From Pseudobutyrivibrio xylanivorans (GTDB lineage: Bacteria > Bacillota > Clostridia > Lachnospirales > Lachnospiraceae), in contig NZ_VTVE01000001.1 in the NCBI RefSeq assembly GCF_010906925.1, forward strand, positions 124,001-188,000: a stretch of 64,000 nt of DNA. Direction: 5' to 3'. Under the pieces are notes generated by a model. That model was not told the DNA's origin. It saw nothing but the letters and a program-made list of their open reading frames with translations, and searched no databases. A program made the position numbers and the translations under genes. Of the stretch, positions 39,061 to 48,027 are shown one piece after another. The stretch's first letter is position 1. Each line of letters begins with the position of its first letter.

Positions 39061-39676
39061 TCAAAGTATAAAGCAGTTTAACTATAGCATTATTTCTATT
39101 ATTATCAGATGCAATGATGCCTAGATACACGGGGGCAGTGTAATTTGCCTCCTTGAAGGGGCCGATACTTGAGACGTCTACTGCGTAAGGACGACCGTCA
39201 ATGTTGTAGACAAAGTAAGGCTCATATTTTTTCAATAGCTCAGGTGCCATCTCAGATAGGAAATCTGCTGGATTTGTAAGATAATCTAAATCATCAGCGT
39301 GGTCGATGCCGTAAGAATCGGCGATTATAATGTCTAACTTGTCATCGCTGATGGCAGACATGAGCTTGATAGAAGAGCCATAGGCATATTGGATGTTGTC
39401 ACTGTCGGGATCTGCTGTAATGAGCAGGTCATTGTAGTTGTATATATCCATATGACAGTCCGAGGCAATGGAGCCTGTGATGGAGTCTGTGGTGGCAACA
39501 TTGATGTAGCCCATATATAGGTCCGCAGTATTATTTTTTCTGGCGGTGCTTATAATTGAAAAAATGATACAAATAATAACTGCAGTAGCTATTATGTGGA
39601 TTTTGTAGTAGTCCCATATGTACTGCAGTTTTTGTTTGGTATTTAATTGTCTAAAGGTGCTTTTTGATTTGTTCAT
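39050..39676 (-). CDS. Membrane-anchored protein of unknown function
   Basis: A 208-residue protein: a basic head (MNKSKSTFRQLNTKQKLQYIWDYYK across residues 1-25), one membrane helix (about 28-48) and an extracellular alpha/beta region rich in Asp and Tyr. It sits 2 bases after a YesL-like gene and in one transcript with a LacI regulator. Similar small anchored proteins accompany YesL-like proteins in Lpl-type sugar loci. No enzymatic motif is seen. ATG 39676 is chosen because it directly follows the stop of the upstream gene. Confidence 0.7.
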   Translation of the reverse strand: MNKSKSTFRQLNTKQKLQYIWDYYKIHIIATAVIICIIFSIISTARKNNTADLYMGYINVATTDSITGSIASDCHMDIYNYNDLLITADPDSDNIQYAYGSSIKLMSAISDDKLDIIIADSYGIDHADDLDYLTNPADFLSEMAPELLKKYEPYFVYNIDGRPYAVDVSSIGPFKEANYTAPVYLGIIASDNNRNNAIVKLLYTLIKK

Positions 39677-39678
39677 AA

Positions 39679-40296
39679 CTAAAACTCTTGTGATTCGCAT
39701 TGAATCAGTATATTTTTGGCCAGCATGGAACAAAAATAAGTGCATGTGCCCACGCCGAATATAATAGCTGGCGTGCATACATAGTATATGAGAAGTCCCA
39801 TAGCTACGAATACAAAAGCCATTGTGATAGTACAAAAGATAAATCTCATTCCAATCATTATGGAATTCTTGAACATGTTAATTATCGTATTTACGAAGTG
39901 AGCCTGTAGCTGGAAAATCCATAGTAAAACAATAATATATGCCACAGCAGCAATGATTAAGACAGCACTTACTAGTGTCCAAAAGACTGATGTAAAACAA
40001 AGGTGATATATTATGTATCCATCAACTGCAAGAGCTGCTCCAAGTCCAATCATAATCAATCCTATTATGGTGCTCTTAAAAAAGTCCTGCTTGAAGCTGG
40101 TAAAAAATGTCCTGGTGATGTAGCTTTCCTCATCCCGAGCCATCTTTTGACAGCAATGACAAAGTGCAGTAGTGGAAGCTCCTATGGTGACGATAGGAAT
40201 GCAGCAAATGAACCAAAGTATGTTGAGCCACACACTGTAGACTATCTTGGTGAGAAAACGAAGGACTGGTCCATCATAGTTTAATAAATTTCCCAT
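39679..40296 (-). CDS. YesL-like membrane protein (DUF624)
   Basis: A 205-residue integral membrane protein with about five helices. The start NYDGPVLRFLTKIVYSVWLNILWFICCIPIVTIGAST is spread over residues 6-43 and is characteristic of the DUF624/YesL family, found beside carbohydrate ABC transporters. The role is unknown, perhaps assisting sugar uptake. It lies between the LacI regulator and a small anchored protein, and points away from the Lpl transporter it probably serves. Confidence 0.85.
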   Translation of the reverse strand: MGNLLNYDGPVLRFLTKIVYSVWLNILWFICCIPIVTIGASTTALCHCCQKMARDEESYITRTFFTSFKQDFFKSTIIGLIMIGLGAALAVDGYIIYHLCFTSVFWTLVSAVLIIAAVAYIIVLLWIFQLQAHFVNTIINMFKNSIMIGMRFIFCTITMAFVFVAMGLLIYYVCTPAIIFGVGTCTYFCSMLAKNILIQCESQEF

Positions 40297-40313
40297 AAAA
40301 AACTCCTATATGC

Positions 40314-41369
40314 CTAGTCCCTAGTGGACTCTCTGTAGATAAGATTTGTCTCCGTATATACGGTTCTGTAATTCAAATCTGGCTGCTCGATTCTAGAGAG
40401 TAGTAGATTGGCAGCTGTATATCCCATTGCCTGAGAATGTATGTGGCAAGTGGTAAGTGCAGGGGTCATGACCTTGGATTCAGCTGAGTCGTCAAAGCCA
40501 CAAAGCATAATGTCATCAGGATATGACTTCTCCATGAGCTTGAGACAATTGATGATGTCAATTGCAACAAAATCATTGGCGCAGATAAGTAATTCAGGTA
40601 ATTCCTTGAGAGATGATAGTGTCTTGAAAAGCTTGGCAAAATAATCTGTGCCATGTGGCTGGATATGAGTAAGACAGAATTTCTCATCGATAGGAAGTTC
40701 ATTTAAGTACATGGCATTTCTAAAGGCCATATAGCGCTCAAAGAAGGAGCGACAGTGGTGGGACTCGCCAACGAATCCTATTTTTTTAACTCCTCTGTTT
40801 TTCATATCTGTAATCAGCTTAAAGATGCCAGCTGAATTGTCCATCATAAGGAAGTCTCCCTCAAGCTGCCTGCTGTAGCTGGCTACTGGACCATCTACAA
40901 AAAGAAGAGGGATGCCTAAAGTACCAAGCATCTCGCAGTATTCTTGATTGAACATCTCCACACAGATGATGCCTGCTGTACGATCCTTATTGAAACTGAC
41001 CGGTAAAGAAAGGGATTCTATATTTTCAGATGTAACGCGATGCATGCTCATGCTGTAACCGAGAGTGGTAATCTCGTGCTGGAACTTGTCTAGCATGGTA
41101 GATGCAAAGTGAGAGTTATCTAAGAAACCTCCAATAAAAAGAGCAAAATCGCCAGATACAAGTGGCTTCTTAACAGTGGCAGTACCTATTATATCTGAAA
41201 CAGAATTAGCATATGAGAACTGCTTGTAGCCCATCTCTACAGCCTTGGCAAGGACCTTTTCCCTAGTGGAATCGGCTAGGATGCCAGTGTTGTTGATGGC
41301 CTTAGATACTGTGTTTCTGGAAACTCCAAGTGCATCAGCGATATCTTGAATTGTTACTTTGTTAGCCAT
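40314..41369 (-). CDS. LacI-family transcriptional regulator
   Basis: A 351-residue repressor. The HTH is at 4-27 (TIQDIADALGVSRNTVSKAINN), with a hinge and a periplasmic-binding-like effector domain (about 70-345). It is divergent from the fructan ABC/GH32 operon, with 269 bases of shared control region, and probably represses that operon in the absence of a fructose-containing sugar. YesL and a small anchored protein follow in its own transcript. Confidence 0.92.
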   Translation of the reverse strand: MANKVTIQDIADALGVSRNTVSKAINNTGILADSTREKVLAKAVEMGYKQFSYANSVSDIIGTATVKKPLVSGDFALFIGGFLDNSHFASTMLDKFQHEITTLGYSMSMHRVTSENIESLSLPVSFNKDRTAGIICVEMFNQEYCEMLGTLGIPLLFVDGPVASYSRQLEGDFLMMDNSAGIFKLITDMKNRGVKKIGFVGESHHCRSFFERYMAFRNAMYLNELPIDEKFCLTHIQPHGTDYFAKLFKTLSSLKELPELLICANDFVAIDIINCLKLMEKSYPDDIMLCGFDDSAESKVMTPALTTCHIHSQAMGYTAANLLLSRIEQPDLNYRTVYTETNLIYRESTRD

Positions 41370-41477
41370 TATATTCTCCTAATTAATTGTAAAAAAAGTT
41401 AAAAAAATGAAAACCCTATTTTACCCCGCTAGAGAAATTATAAAATGTAAAAATCTATTTGTCAAATGTAAAAATTC

Positions 41478-41495
41478 TTGTAAAAATTATTACAA
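41478..41495. promoter_or_regulatory. Palindrome in the LacI-ABC divergent control region
   Basis: TTGTAA and TTACAA face each other in an 18-base palindrome. At least five TGTAAAAA-like boxes recur between 41446 and 41560. It is a candidate operator for the divergent LacI regulator. Confidence 0.5.
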
Positions 41496-41543
41496 AAGCA
41501 CACAAAAAAACTTGTTATATTTTTACAAATACACAAATATACA

Positions 41544-41603
41544 TTGACACAAATGTAAAAACTGATATAGTAAAGGCATAATCGATTTGTGCAAACGCAC
41601 AAA
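41544..41603 (+). promoter_or_regulatory. Promoter and operator of the fructan transporter operon
   Basis: TTGACA (41544-41549), a 16-base spacer and TATAGT (41566-41571). Just downstream, TTTGTGC / GCACAAA form an 18-base palindrome (41586-41603) with an AAAC centre, placed where a LacI-family repressor would block transcription. Confidence 0.65.
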
Positions 41604-41638
41604 CCTATGCTGCGGTTGAAAGTGGGTTAGGAGGAATA

Positions 41639-42550
41639 ATGGAAAAGAAAGATAGGGTTCACAGTACTGCTACGTACGTGATACATCACTGGAGATTGTA
41701 TGTGTTCTTTTTAGGACCGGCACTTTTGCTTACAATCATTTTTAAGTACCTGCCAATGGGCGGTATATTGATTGCATTCGAAAAATATAGTCCATTTAAG
41801 GGCTTCTTCGGAAGTGAATGGGTTGGATTTGAGTATTTCAAACAATTCTTATCATCCCCAGATTTTATGACATTTTTGGTAAATACATTAAAGCTGAGTA
41901 TTTATGGATTGTTGTGGGGATTCCCAATTCCAATTATTTTGGCACTTCTTCTTAATAGAATTGGAAGTAAAAAAATCAAGCAGAAGATTCAGTTGGTTTT
42001 GTACATGCCAAATTTTATTTCTGTAATAGTTCTCTGTGGTATGGTTCGTATTCTTTTATCAGTTACAGGACCTGTAAATATGCTTTTTGGAACTACTATC
42101 AACTTTTTGACATTGCCTGAGGCATTTAGACCTATTTACATCATAAGTGGTATCTGGCAGGGGGCAGGTTGGGCATCCATTATGTACACTGCATCGCTTG
42201 CAAATGCCAGCCAGGAACTTAAGGAAGCAGCTCAGATAGACGGAGCAAATATTTTCCAGCAGATTAAGGCGGTAGAATGGCCTGCAATTAAGGATATGGT
42301 TATTATCCAGTTTATTTTGCAGGCAGGAAATATTATGAGTATAGGCTTTGAAAAGGCCTACGCCCTTCAGACAGATTTGAACCTGGGTTCATCTGAAATC
42401 ATTGCGACCTATGTATATAAGAAAGGTTTGCTTGATGGAAACTATAGTTATTCAACAGCGGTTGGCCTTTTTAACACAGTTATCAATCTGATTCTTTTAG
42501 TGGCTGTAAACAAGATTGTTGAGAAAATGAATGATGGTCAGGGACTATAG
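41639..42550 (+). CDS. Sugar ABC transporter permease (LplB-like)
   Basis: A 303-residue permease with six helices. The EAA loop is in KEAAQIDGANIFQQIKAVEWP (about 198-218). YLPMGGILIAFEKYSPFKGF near the start marks the LplB/YtcP branch of CUT1 permeases. It is the first gene of a four-gene operon (two permeases, lipoprotein, GH32), so an oligofructoside is the likely cargo. The ATPase is not encoded here; a shared MsmX-type ATPase is expected elsewhere. AGGAGG precedes the ATG. Confidence 0.9.
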   Translation: MEKKDRVHSTATYVIHHWRLYVFFLGPALLLTIIFKYLPMGGILIAFEKYSPFKGFFGSEWVGFEYFKQFLSSPDFMTFLVNTLKLSIYGLLWGFPIPIILALLLNRIGSKKIKQKIQLVLYMPNFISVIVLCGMVRILLSVTGPVNMLFGTTINFLTLPEAFRPIYIISGIWQGAGWASIMYTASLANASQELKEAAQIDGANIFQQIKAVEWPAIKDMVIIQFILQAGNIMSIGFEKAYALQTDLNLGSSEIIATYVYKKGLLDGNYSYSTAVGLFNTVINLILLVAVNKIVEKMNDGQGL

Positions 42551-42563
42551 TCGGGAGGAAGAA

Positions 42564-43472
42564 ATGGAAGCAAAAAAGAAGAAAAGCGCCTTCGCGAAAT
42601 ATTCCGCAGGTGATAAGACATTTTTGATAACAGGTTATGTGATTCTAGGGCTTTTTGTACTGGCAATCATCGTACCTATGGTTTATATCGTTATAGCATC
42701 ATTTATGGATCCTATAACATTACAAAATAAGGGCATTACTTTTGACTTAGATAAATGGACTTTAACGGCTTATGAAAGAGTCATCTCTAATGCACAGATA
42801 TGGGTGGGCTTTAAAAATGCAGTGATTTATTCCCTTGTTTTTACGTTCCTCTCAGTTGCTATCACAATGCTTTGTGCCTACCCAATGTCTTTAGAGGATT
42901 TTAAAGGAAAGAAAATCTTTAACGTCATTTTCATAATCACTATGTTTTTTGGCGGTGGTTTAATACCTACATATTTGCTTATCAGCAACATGGGATTGTT
43001 GGATAGCATGTGGGCAGTGATTTTACCAGGGGCATTTTCAGTATGGAACATGATTATTGCTCGAACTTATTACAAAGGAATTCCTGGAGAATTAAGAGAG
43101 GCTGCTGAGGTAGACGGAGCAAATGAATTGACGCTGTTTTTTAAGATCCTTTTGCCGGTTTGTACACCGGTTATAGCGGTGCTTTGTCTCTGGCAGTTTG
43201 TGGGAATGTGGAACAGCTACTTTGATGCCATGATTTATCTAAATTCAGCATCTAAGCAGCCACTTCAGCTGGTACTTCGAGCTATTTTGATTCAGAACCA
43301 GCCGGATGCAGGAATGATTGCAGATATGCAGTCTACTGCAGAGAGAGCCAGACTTGCTGAGCTCCTTAAGTATTCCACAATCATCATTTCCAGCTTGCCA
43401 CTACTTGTGATGTATCCATTTTTCCAGAAGTATTTTGATGCTGGCATTATGGTAGGTTCTGTAAAAGGTTAA
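42564..43472 (+). CDS. Sugar ABC transporter permease (YtcP-like)
   Basis: A 302-residue second permease of the same importer, with six helices. The EAA loop is REAAEVDGANELTLFFKILLPV (about 186-207), and the protein ends in FPFFQKYFDAGIMVGSVKG as is usual for this family. It starts at ATG 42564 behind GGGAGGAAG, 13 bases after the first permease; a longer frame from 42531 overlaps it and lacks a ribosome binding site. Confidence 0.9.
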   Translation: MEAKKKKSAFAKYSAGDKTFLITGYVILGLFVLAIIVPMVYIVIASFMDPITLQNKGITFDLDKWTLTAYERVISNAQIWVGFKNAVIYSLVFTFLSVAITMLCAYPMSLEDFKGKKIFNVIFIITMFFGGGLIPTYLLISNMGLLDSMWAVILPGAFSVWNMIIARTYYKGIPGELREAAEVDGANELTLFFKILLPVCTPVIAVLCLWQFVGMWNSYFDAMIYLNSASKQPLQLVLRAILIQNQPDAGMIADMQSTAERARLAELLKYSTIIISSLPLLVMYPFFQKYFDAGIMVGSVKG

Positions 43473-43503
43473 AGGTTTTTATATTAGGAGGAGAGAAAAG
43501 AAA

Positions 43504-45165
43504 ATGAGAAAGAACAGTATGAAAAGAGTGATTTCAGCAGCTCTTGCGGTGACCATAGTGGCGTCTATGGGTGTTGGCTGCGGAAAAAAGGGTAACAGCG
43601 CAAGTAATGCGGACAAGGTTGATATGGAAAATCTTGCATTTCCACTTGCTGAGACAGTGACTATCACAGGAACAACAAGCTATCCTGTAGGCACAGAGGA
43701 GGACCCTAACAACCGTACAATTTTCAAGAGACTTGAGGAGGATACCAATGTACATGTGGAGTGGACTGCCATTTCATCAGACCAGTGGGCAGACAAGATT
43801 ACTCTCAACATGTCAAACGCCAGCACACTTACAGATTTTGTGTTTTCAGCAGGATTTAGCGACAACGATTTAATCAGATACGCAGACCAGGGGGTAATTG
43901 TACCGGTCGAGGAGTATATTGATGAATATATGCCAAATCTAAAGGCAGTTTTTGATGCCCATCCTGAGTACCGTACAATGTGCGAGGATGAGGATGGCCA
44001 TATCTGGGCTTTGCCTTGGATTGAGCAGCTTGGCTCTGAGAAGACAGCCATTCAGACTGTAGGCAACAACATGCCATTTATCAACAAGAAATGGCTTGAT
44101 TTCCTAGGACTTGAGACACCTACAACAGTAGATGAGTTTGAGCAGGTATTACTTGCATTTAAGGAGCATTCTTCAGAGCTTCAGAAGGAATTCGGTATCG
44201 AGGGAGATATTATTCCAATGTCTTGTATCGTAAATGATCAGGATCCAAACCTTCTTATTAATGGATTCGGTGATGGTATCGGCGACGTAGATATGGGACA
44301 GCATATTGCAGTTACAGATGATAAACAGGTTGTATGTACAGCAACAACTGATGGATTCAAAGAGGGTATCCAGTGGCTTCACAAGCTCTACGATGAGGGA
44401 CTTATTGACCCGGAGTGCTTTACACAGGATTGGTCAACATATGTTGCCAAGGGTAAGTCACACAGATACGGTGTATGCTTCACATGGGATGTGGCTAATA
44501 TCGACAACATCAACGACTATGTACCACTTGCAGCACTTCAGGCAGATACAGTAAATGTCACACCACAGAATGGTTCATTTACATCAGGATTTGATAGAGG
44601 TAGATGTGTTGTAACTAGCGTTTGTACAAATCCAGCATTTGTATGTGCATGGCTAGATAAGATGTATGATCCATTCCAGTCACCACAGAACAACTGGGGT
44701 ACATATGGAGAGGATGATGATTTTGATATCTTCGAGCTTGGAACAAATGCAAATGGAGATGAGATGCTTAAGCATGCAGCGCTTGGGGATGCTTCACCTG
44801 TAGAGGTAAGAGAGGCAGAGTGCGTAGGTGGCCCTCTTGCAATCTTAGATGAGTACTACGATGTATATGTAACATGTCCCGATGATGCACAGTATCGTCT
44901 CGATTGGATTAAGGATTACTACACAGATGATATGCATGGAAAATACGTATATCCACGAGTATTTATGTCAGCAGAGGACAATGAAAAGCTCTCTACAATC
45001 CAGACAGATTTAGTATCATACATTAATTCAACAAGGGCCGAGTTTATCAGAGATGGTATTACTGATGCTTCATGGAAAGCCTATGTAGACCAGGTAAATA
45101 GCTACGGCTTAGAGGAATACTTAGCAATCTATCAGAAATATTTAGATGATTTTTATGCTAAATAA
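43504..45165 (+). CDS. Extracellular sugar-binding lipoprotein (LplA-like)
   Basis: A 553-residue lipoprotein. The signal peptide ends in VGCG (lipid-modified C26), followed by a short Ser/Asn linker and a large two-lobe solute-binding fold of the family 1 type used by Lpl importers. It captures the oligosaccharide and delivers it to the two permeases encoded upstream. AGGAGGAG precedes the ATG, and the GH32 gene starts 30 bases after the stop. Confidence 0.92.
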   Translation: MRKNSMKRVISAALAVTIVASMGVGCGKKGNSASNADKVDMENLAFPLAETVTITGTTSYPVGTEEDPNNRTIFKRLEEDTNVHVEWTAISSDQWADKITLNMSNASTLTDFVFSAGFSDNDLIRYADQGVIVPVEEYIDEYMPNLKAVFDAHPEYRTMCEDEDGHIWALPWIEQLGSEKTAIQTVGNNMPFINKKWLDFLGLETPTTVDEFEQVLLAFKEHSSELQKEFGIEGDIIPMSCIVNDQDPNLLINGFGDGIGDVDMGQHIAVTDDKQVVCTATTDGFKEGIQWLHKLYDEGLIDPECFTQDWSTYVAKGKSHRYGVCFTWDVANIDNINDYVPLAALQADTVNVTPQNGSFTSGFDRGRCVVTSVCTNPAFVCAWLDKMYDPFQSPQNNWGTYGEDDDFDIFELGTNANGDEMLKHAALGDASPVEVREAECVGGPLAILDEYYDVYVTCPDDAQYRLDWIKDYYTDDMHGKYVYPRVFMSAEDNEKLSTIQTDLVSYINSTRAEFIRDGITDASWKAYVDQVNSYGLEEYLAIYQKYLDDFYAK

Positions 45166-45195
45166 TTAGAAATAGAAGTAAGGAAGATTTTATAT

Positions 45196-46719
45196 ATGAA
45201 CAGTCAAACTTTGAGAGAGGCCAGAAAGTACGAAGAGGCTTTTGAAAAGTTAATTCCAATGGAGAACAGGCCCAAATTCCATTTATCTCCACGAGTTGGT
45301 TGGATGAACGACCCTAATGGATTTTGCATCTACAATGACATGTACCACTTGTTTTACCAGTATCATCCATATGATGCACACTGGGGACCAATGCACTGGG
45401 GACATGCGGTAAGCTCTGACCTGCTCCACTGGGAGTTCCTTCCTGTGGCACTTGCTCCAGATGAATTCTACGACAAAGACGGAGTATTTTCAGGCAGTGC
45501 AATAACACTTAAGGATGGAAGACATTTGCTCATATACACAGGAGTTATGAAACGCACTGTGGAAAATGGACAGATGAAAGAATTTCAGACACAGTGCGTT
45601 GCTATCGGTGATGGACTTGATTATGAAAAATACGAGAATAACCCAGTAATTAAAACTGATGATATCCCTGAGGGAGCCAGCAAAACAGATTTCAGAGATC
45701 CAAAGATTTGGGAGAAATCCGACGGCACATATAGATGCCTGGTGGCTAGTAGACCAGCAGATGGAAGCGGCCAGCTCCTTCTATACAAAAGCGATAACTG
45801 CTTAAACTGGGAGTTTGAAAAAGTATTCGCAGAGAACAAAGGCCGCTATGGCATGATGTGGGAATGCCCGGATTTCTTTGAACTAGATGGAAAGGGCGTA
45901 CTGTTTGCAAGTCCACAGGACATGCTTCCAGAAGGATTTGAATTCCATAATGGAAACGGCAATCTATGCATTATCGGAGATTATGACTCGTCAACAGATA
46001 CATTTACCGAGGAAAAATTTCAGGCGGTAGATTACGGAATTGATTTCTATGCTATGCAGACAATCCTCACAAAGGATGGTCGACGAGTAATGATTGGCTG
46101 GATGCAAAACTGGGATACCACAGGTGCCCACGATAAGAATGAACCATGGTTCGGACAGATGACTCTGCCTAGGGAAATCTCTATTAAAGATGGAAGACTT
46201 TGCCAGTGGCCTATCAGAGAGCTAGAGGATATGCGCTCAGGCAAGGTAGAGTACAAGGACGTGTTAATTGCTGCCAACAAGGATTTAAAAGATAGAGACA
46301 GCGAATCGATAGCAGATGGAGTATGCCTGGATGGAATCAGGGGTCGTTGCCTGGATATAGAGCTTGAAGTGAGCTCTAAAAATCCAGAGGTAGTATTCGA
46401 TAGATTTGTGATTTCCGTTGCAGCAGACGAAAAGTACCACACAGATATAGTGCTTCGTCCAAAGGAAAATATTGCAAAAATCGACAGGAAATTCTCCGGC
46501 TCCAGACGTGCTATTGTCCATCAAAGACGTGCCCATATTCCATGGGATAGCTCATCTATCAAGGTGCGCATTGTAATGGATAGATACAGCATGGAAGTCT
46601 TTTTTGAAGGCGGTAAATACGTAATGACGGCATCACTTCCAACAGATGTAGCCTGTGATGGAATCTACTTTAGCACCAACGAAGATGTCACACTTAATAT
46701 AACAAAATATGATTTATAG
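45196..46719 (+). CDS. GH32 beta-fructofuranosidase (sucrose/fructan hydrolase)
   Basis: This 507-residue enzyme has no signal peptide, so it is cytoplasmic. The three GH32 catalytic motifs are visible: the nucleophile in WMNDPNG (D39), FRDP (D168, transition-state stabiliser) and WECPD (E223, acid/base). A five-bladed propeller is followed by a C-terminal beta-sandwich (about 370-507). It would hydrolyse imported sucrose or short inulin-type fructans; the upstream transporter supports the latter. It is the last gene of the operon. Confidence 0.93.
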   Translation: MNSQTLREARKYEEAFEKLIPMENRPKFHLSPRVGWMNDPNGFCIYNDMYHLFYQYHPYDAHWGPMHWGHAVSSDLLHWEFLPVALAPDEFYDKDGVFSGSAITLKDGRHLLIYTGVMKRTVENGQMKEFQTQCVAIGDGLDYEKYENNPVIKTDDIPEGASKTDFRDPKIWEKSDGTYRCLVASRPADGSGQLLLYKSDNCLNWEFEKVFAENKGRYGMMWECPDFFELDGKGVLFASPQDMLPEGFEFHNGNGNLCIIGDYDSSTDTFTEEKFQAVDYGIDFYAMQTILTKDGRRVMIGWMQNWDTTGAHDKNEPWFGQMTLPREISIKDGRLCQWPIRELEDMRSGKVEYKDVLIAANKDLKDRDSESIADGVCLDGIRGRCLDIELEVSSKNPEVVFDRFVISVAADEKYHTDIVLRPKENIAKIDRKFSGSRRAIVHQRRAHIPWDSSSIKVRIVMDRYSMEVFFEGGKYVMTASLPTDVACDGIYFSTNEDVTLNITKYDL

Positions 46720-46730
46720 AAAGTAATGCG

Positions 46731-47714
46731 TCACACTACTGTGTGGCGCAATTTTCTGTCTGCAAAATGAGGATTGGCGCTGAGTGGGTGCTGCTCCTCG
46801 TTTAGAACTCTGAATTTTGATGGCGGATAGCCGGTGCTTTTTTTGAAGGCACGGGTGAAGGCGGTGCAGCTGGCAAATCCGGACTGGTAGGAAATGTCCG
46901 TGACGGAAAGCTCCGGATTGGACAAAAGTGTGGTGGCGTAATTTATGCGAATCTGCTGTAAATACTGGTAGAATGTGACGCCAGTGTAGTCGCTGAAAAT
47001 GCGCTCAAAATGATACTTGCTAAAGCCGGCGAAGGAAGCCACTGACTCTAACGATAGGTCCTCTGAAAAATGCTCTGCAATGTAGTTGCACACATTGTTG
47101 AGAGGAAGACTATTTTTTAATGCCCCTGCAGAAGCCTGTGAGTTTGATTCCTTGAAAAGATGGATATTCTTTCCGCAAAAAGCAATAAATTGCATGAGGA
47201 TAGAGTAGATCTCAAGCTCATCATAGTCATCAAGCTTAGTATAGGAAATAACTGACTCATCCACCTCTTTTTCGTGGGTGTAAATAGGCGGTGTAGAGCC
47301 GAAGTACAATTCCATAATCTTATTCATTTGGCTACAAAGATAATTGTAGACGTCAGGTGGGCAAGACTTTTTCTTGATGTGAAGGGCAGGAGCCATGAGG
47401 TGAAAGGCCTTGTCAATTTCCTTTATGGCGCCGATGCCGGAAAAATCTGCCTGGATGTAGACTCTAGTGCCAGGAGATAGAGAAAAAATCTCGTGAAGAA
47501 CGGTAGGACAAATTAAAAGAATGTCATCTACCTCTACATAATAAGTCTGATTGCCGCAGATTACCTTGTAAGGAGCCTCTCTTGGCCAGATAATCTCAAT
47601 GTCCGTATGCCAGTGAGCTGGAAAATCAGCGTGAAGGCGGTTGATAAACATCCTCAGACTGGTGTTAACTTTGTGCTGAACGTGTTCTTTAGCATCTTCA
47701 TAATATCTTTTCAT
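46731..47714 (-). CDS. AraC-family transcriptional regulator
   Basis: A 327-residue regulator with an N-terminal cupin-like sensing domain (about 25-190) and two C-terminal helix-turn-helix motifs in LSLESVASFAGFSKYHFERIF and VTDISYQSGFASCTAFTRAF. It is divergent from the xylo-oligosaccharide ABC operon and probably activates it. I use ATG 47714 (MKRYYEDA) because GGGGGA precedes it; the upstream part of the open frame is hydrophobic and lacks a start signal. Confidence 0.9.
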   Translation of the reverse strand: MKRYYEDAKEHVQHKVNTSLRMFINRLHADFPAHWHTDIEIIWPREAPYKVICGNQTYYVEVDDILLICPTVLHEIFSLSPGTRVYIQADFSGIGAIKEIDKAFHLMAPALHIKKKSCPPDVYNYLCSQMNKIMELYFGSTPPIYTHEKEVDESVISYTKLDDYDELEIYSILMQFIAFCGKNIHLFKESNSQASAGALKNSLPLNNVCNYIAEHFSEDLSLESVASFAGFSKYHFERIFSDYTGVTFYQYLQQIRINYATTLLSNPELSVTDISYQSGFASCTAFTRAFKKSTGYPPSKFRVLNEEQHPLSANPHFADRKLRHTVV

Positions 47715-47752
47715 ACCATCAATCCCCCAAAAGATGAATAGAAAAAACAGAA

Positions 47753-47929
47753 ATAGCAATTTTTATCGTATCCGCATTTACGATTATTATTGTCACATTA
47801 TAACATACCTAATCCCGTAAATGAGTGACAAAAGCGACATATTGCAATGGTAAATAATTGACCTTTTTAGGTAAATTATTAAATATGCACATATAAAATA
47901 GCAATTATAGTATGGTACATAGCAATTAT
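47753..47929. promoter_or_regulatory. AraC-type direct-repeat operators
   Basis: ATAGCAATTAT occurs at 47898-47908 and again at 47919-47929, exactly 21 bases apart (two helical turns). A third near-copy, ATAGCAATTTT, lies at 47753-47763, about 40 bases upstream of the AraC start. The layout suggests activation of the ABC operon and autoregulation. The remaining 313-base divergent region (47715-48027) shows no gene. Confidence 0.65.
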
Positions 47930-48027
47930 GCACAGGCGAAATGTTTTCTCGTAATATAAAATCGGTCTTAAGAAGGAAGCAAGTGAATGCTTCAAAAAGC
48001 GACTACTAAACAGAAGGAGGATAAGGT

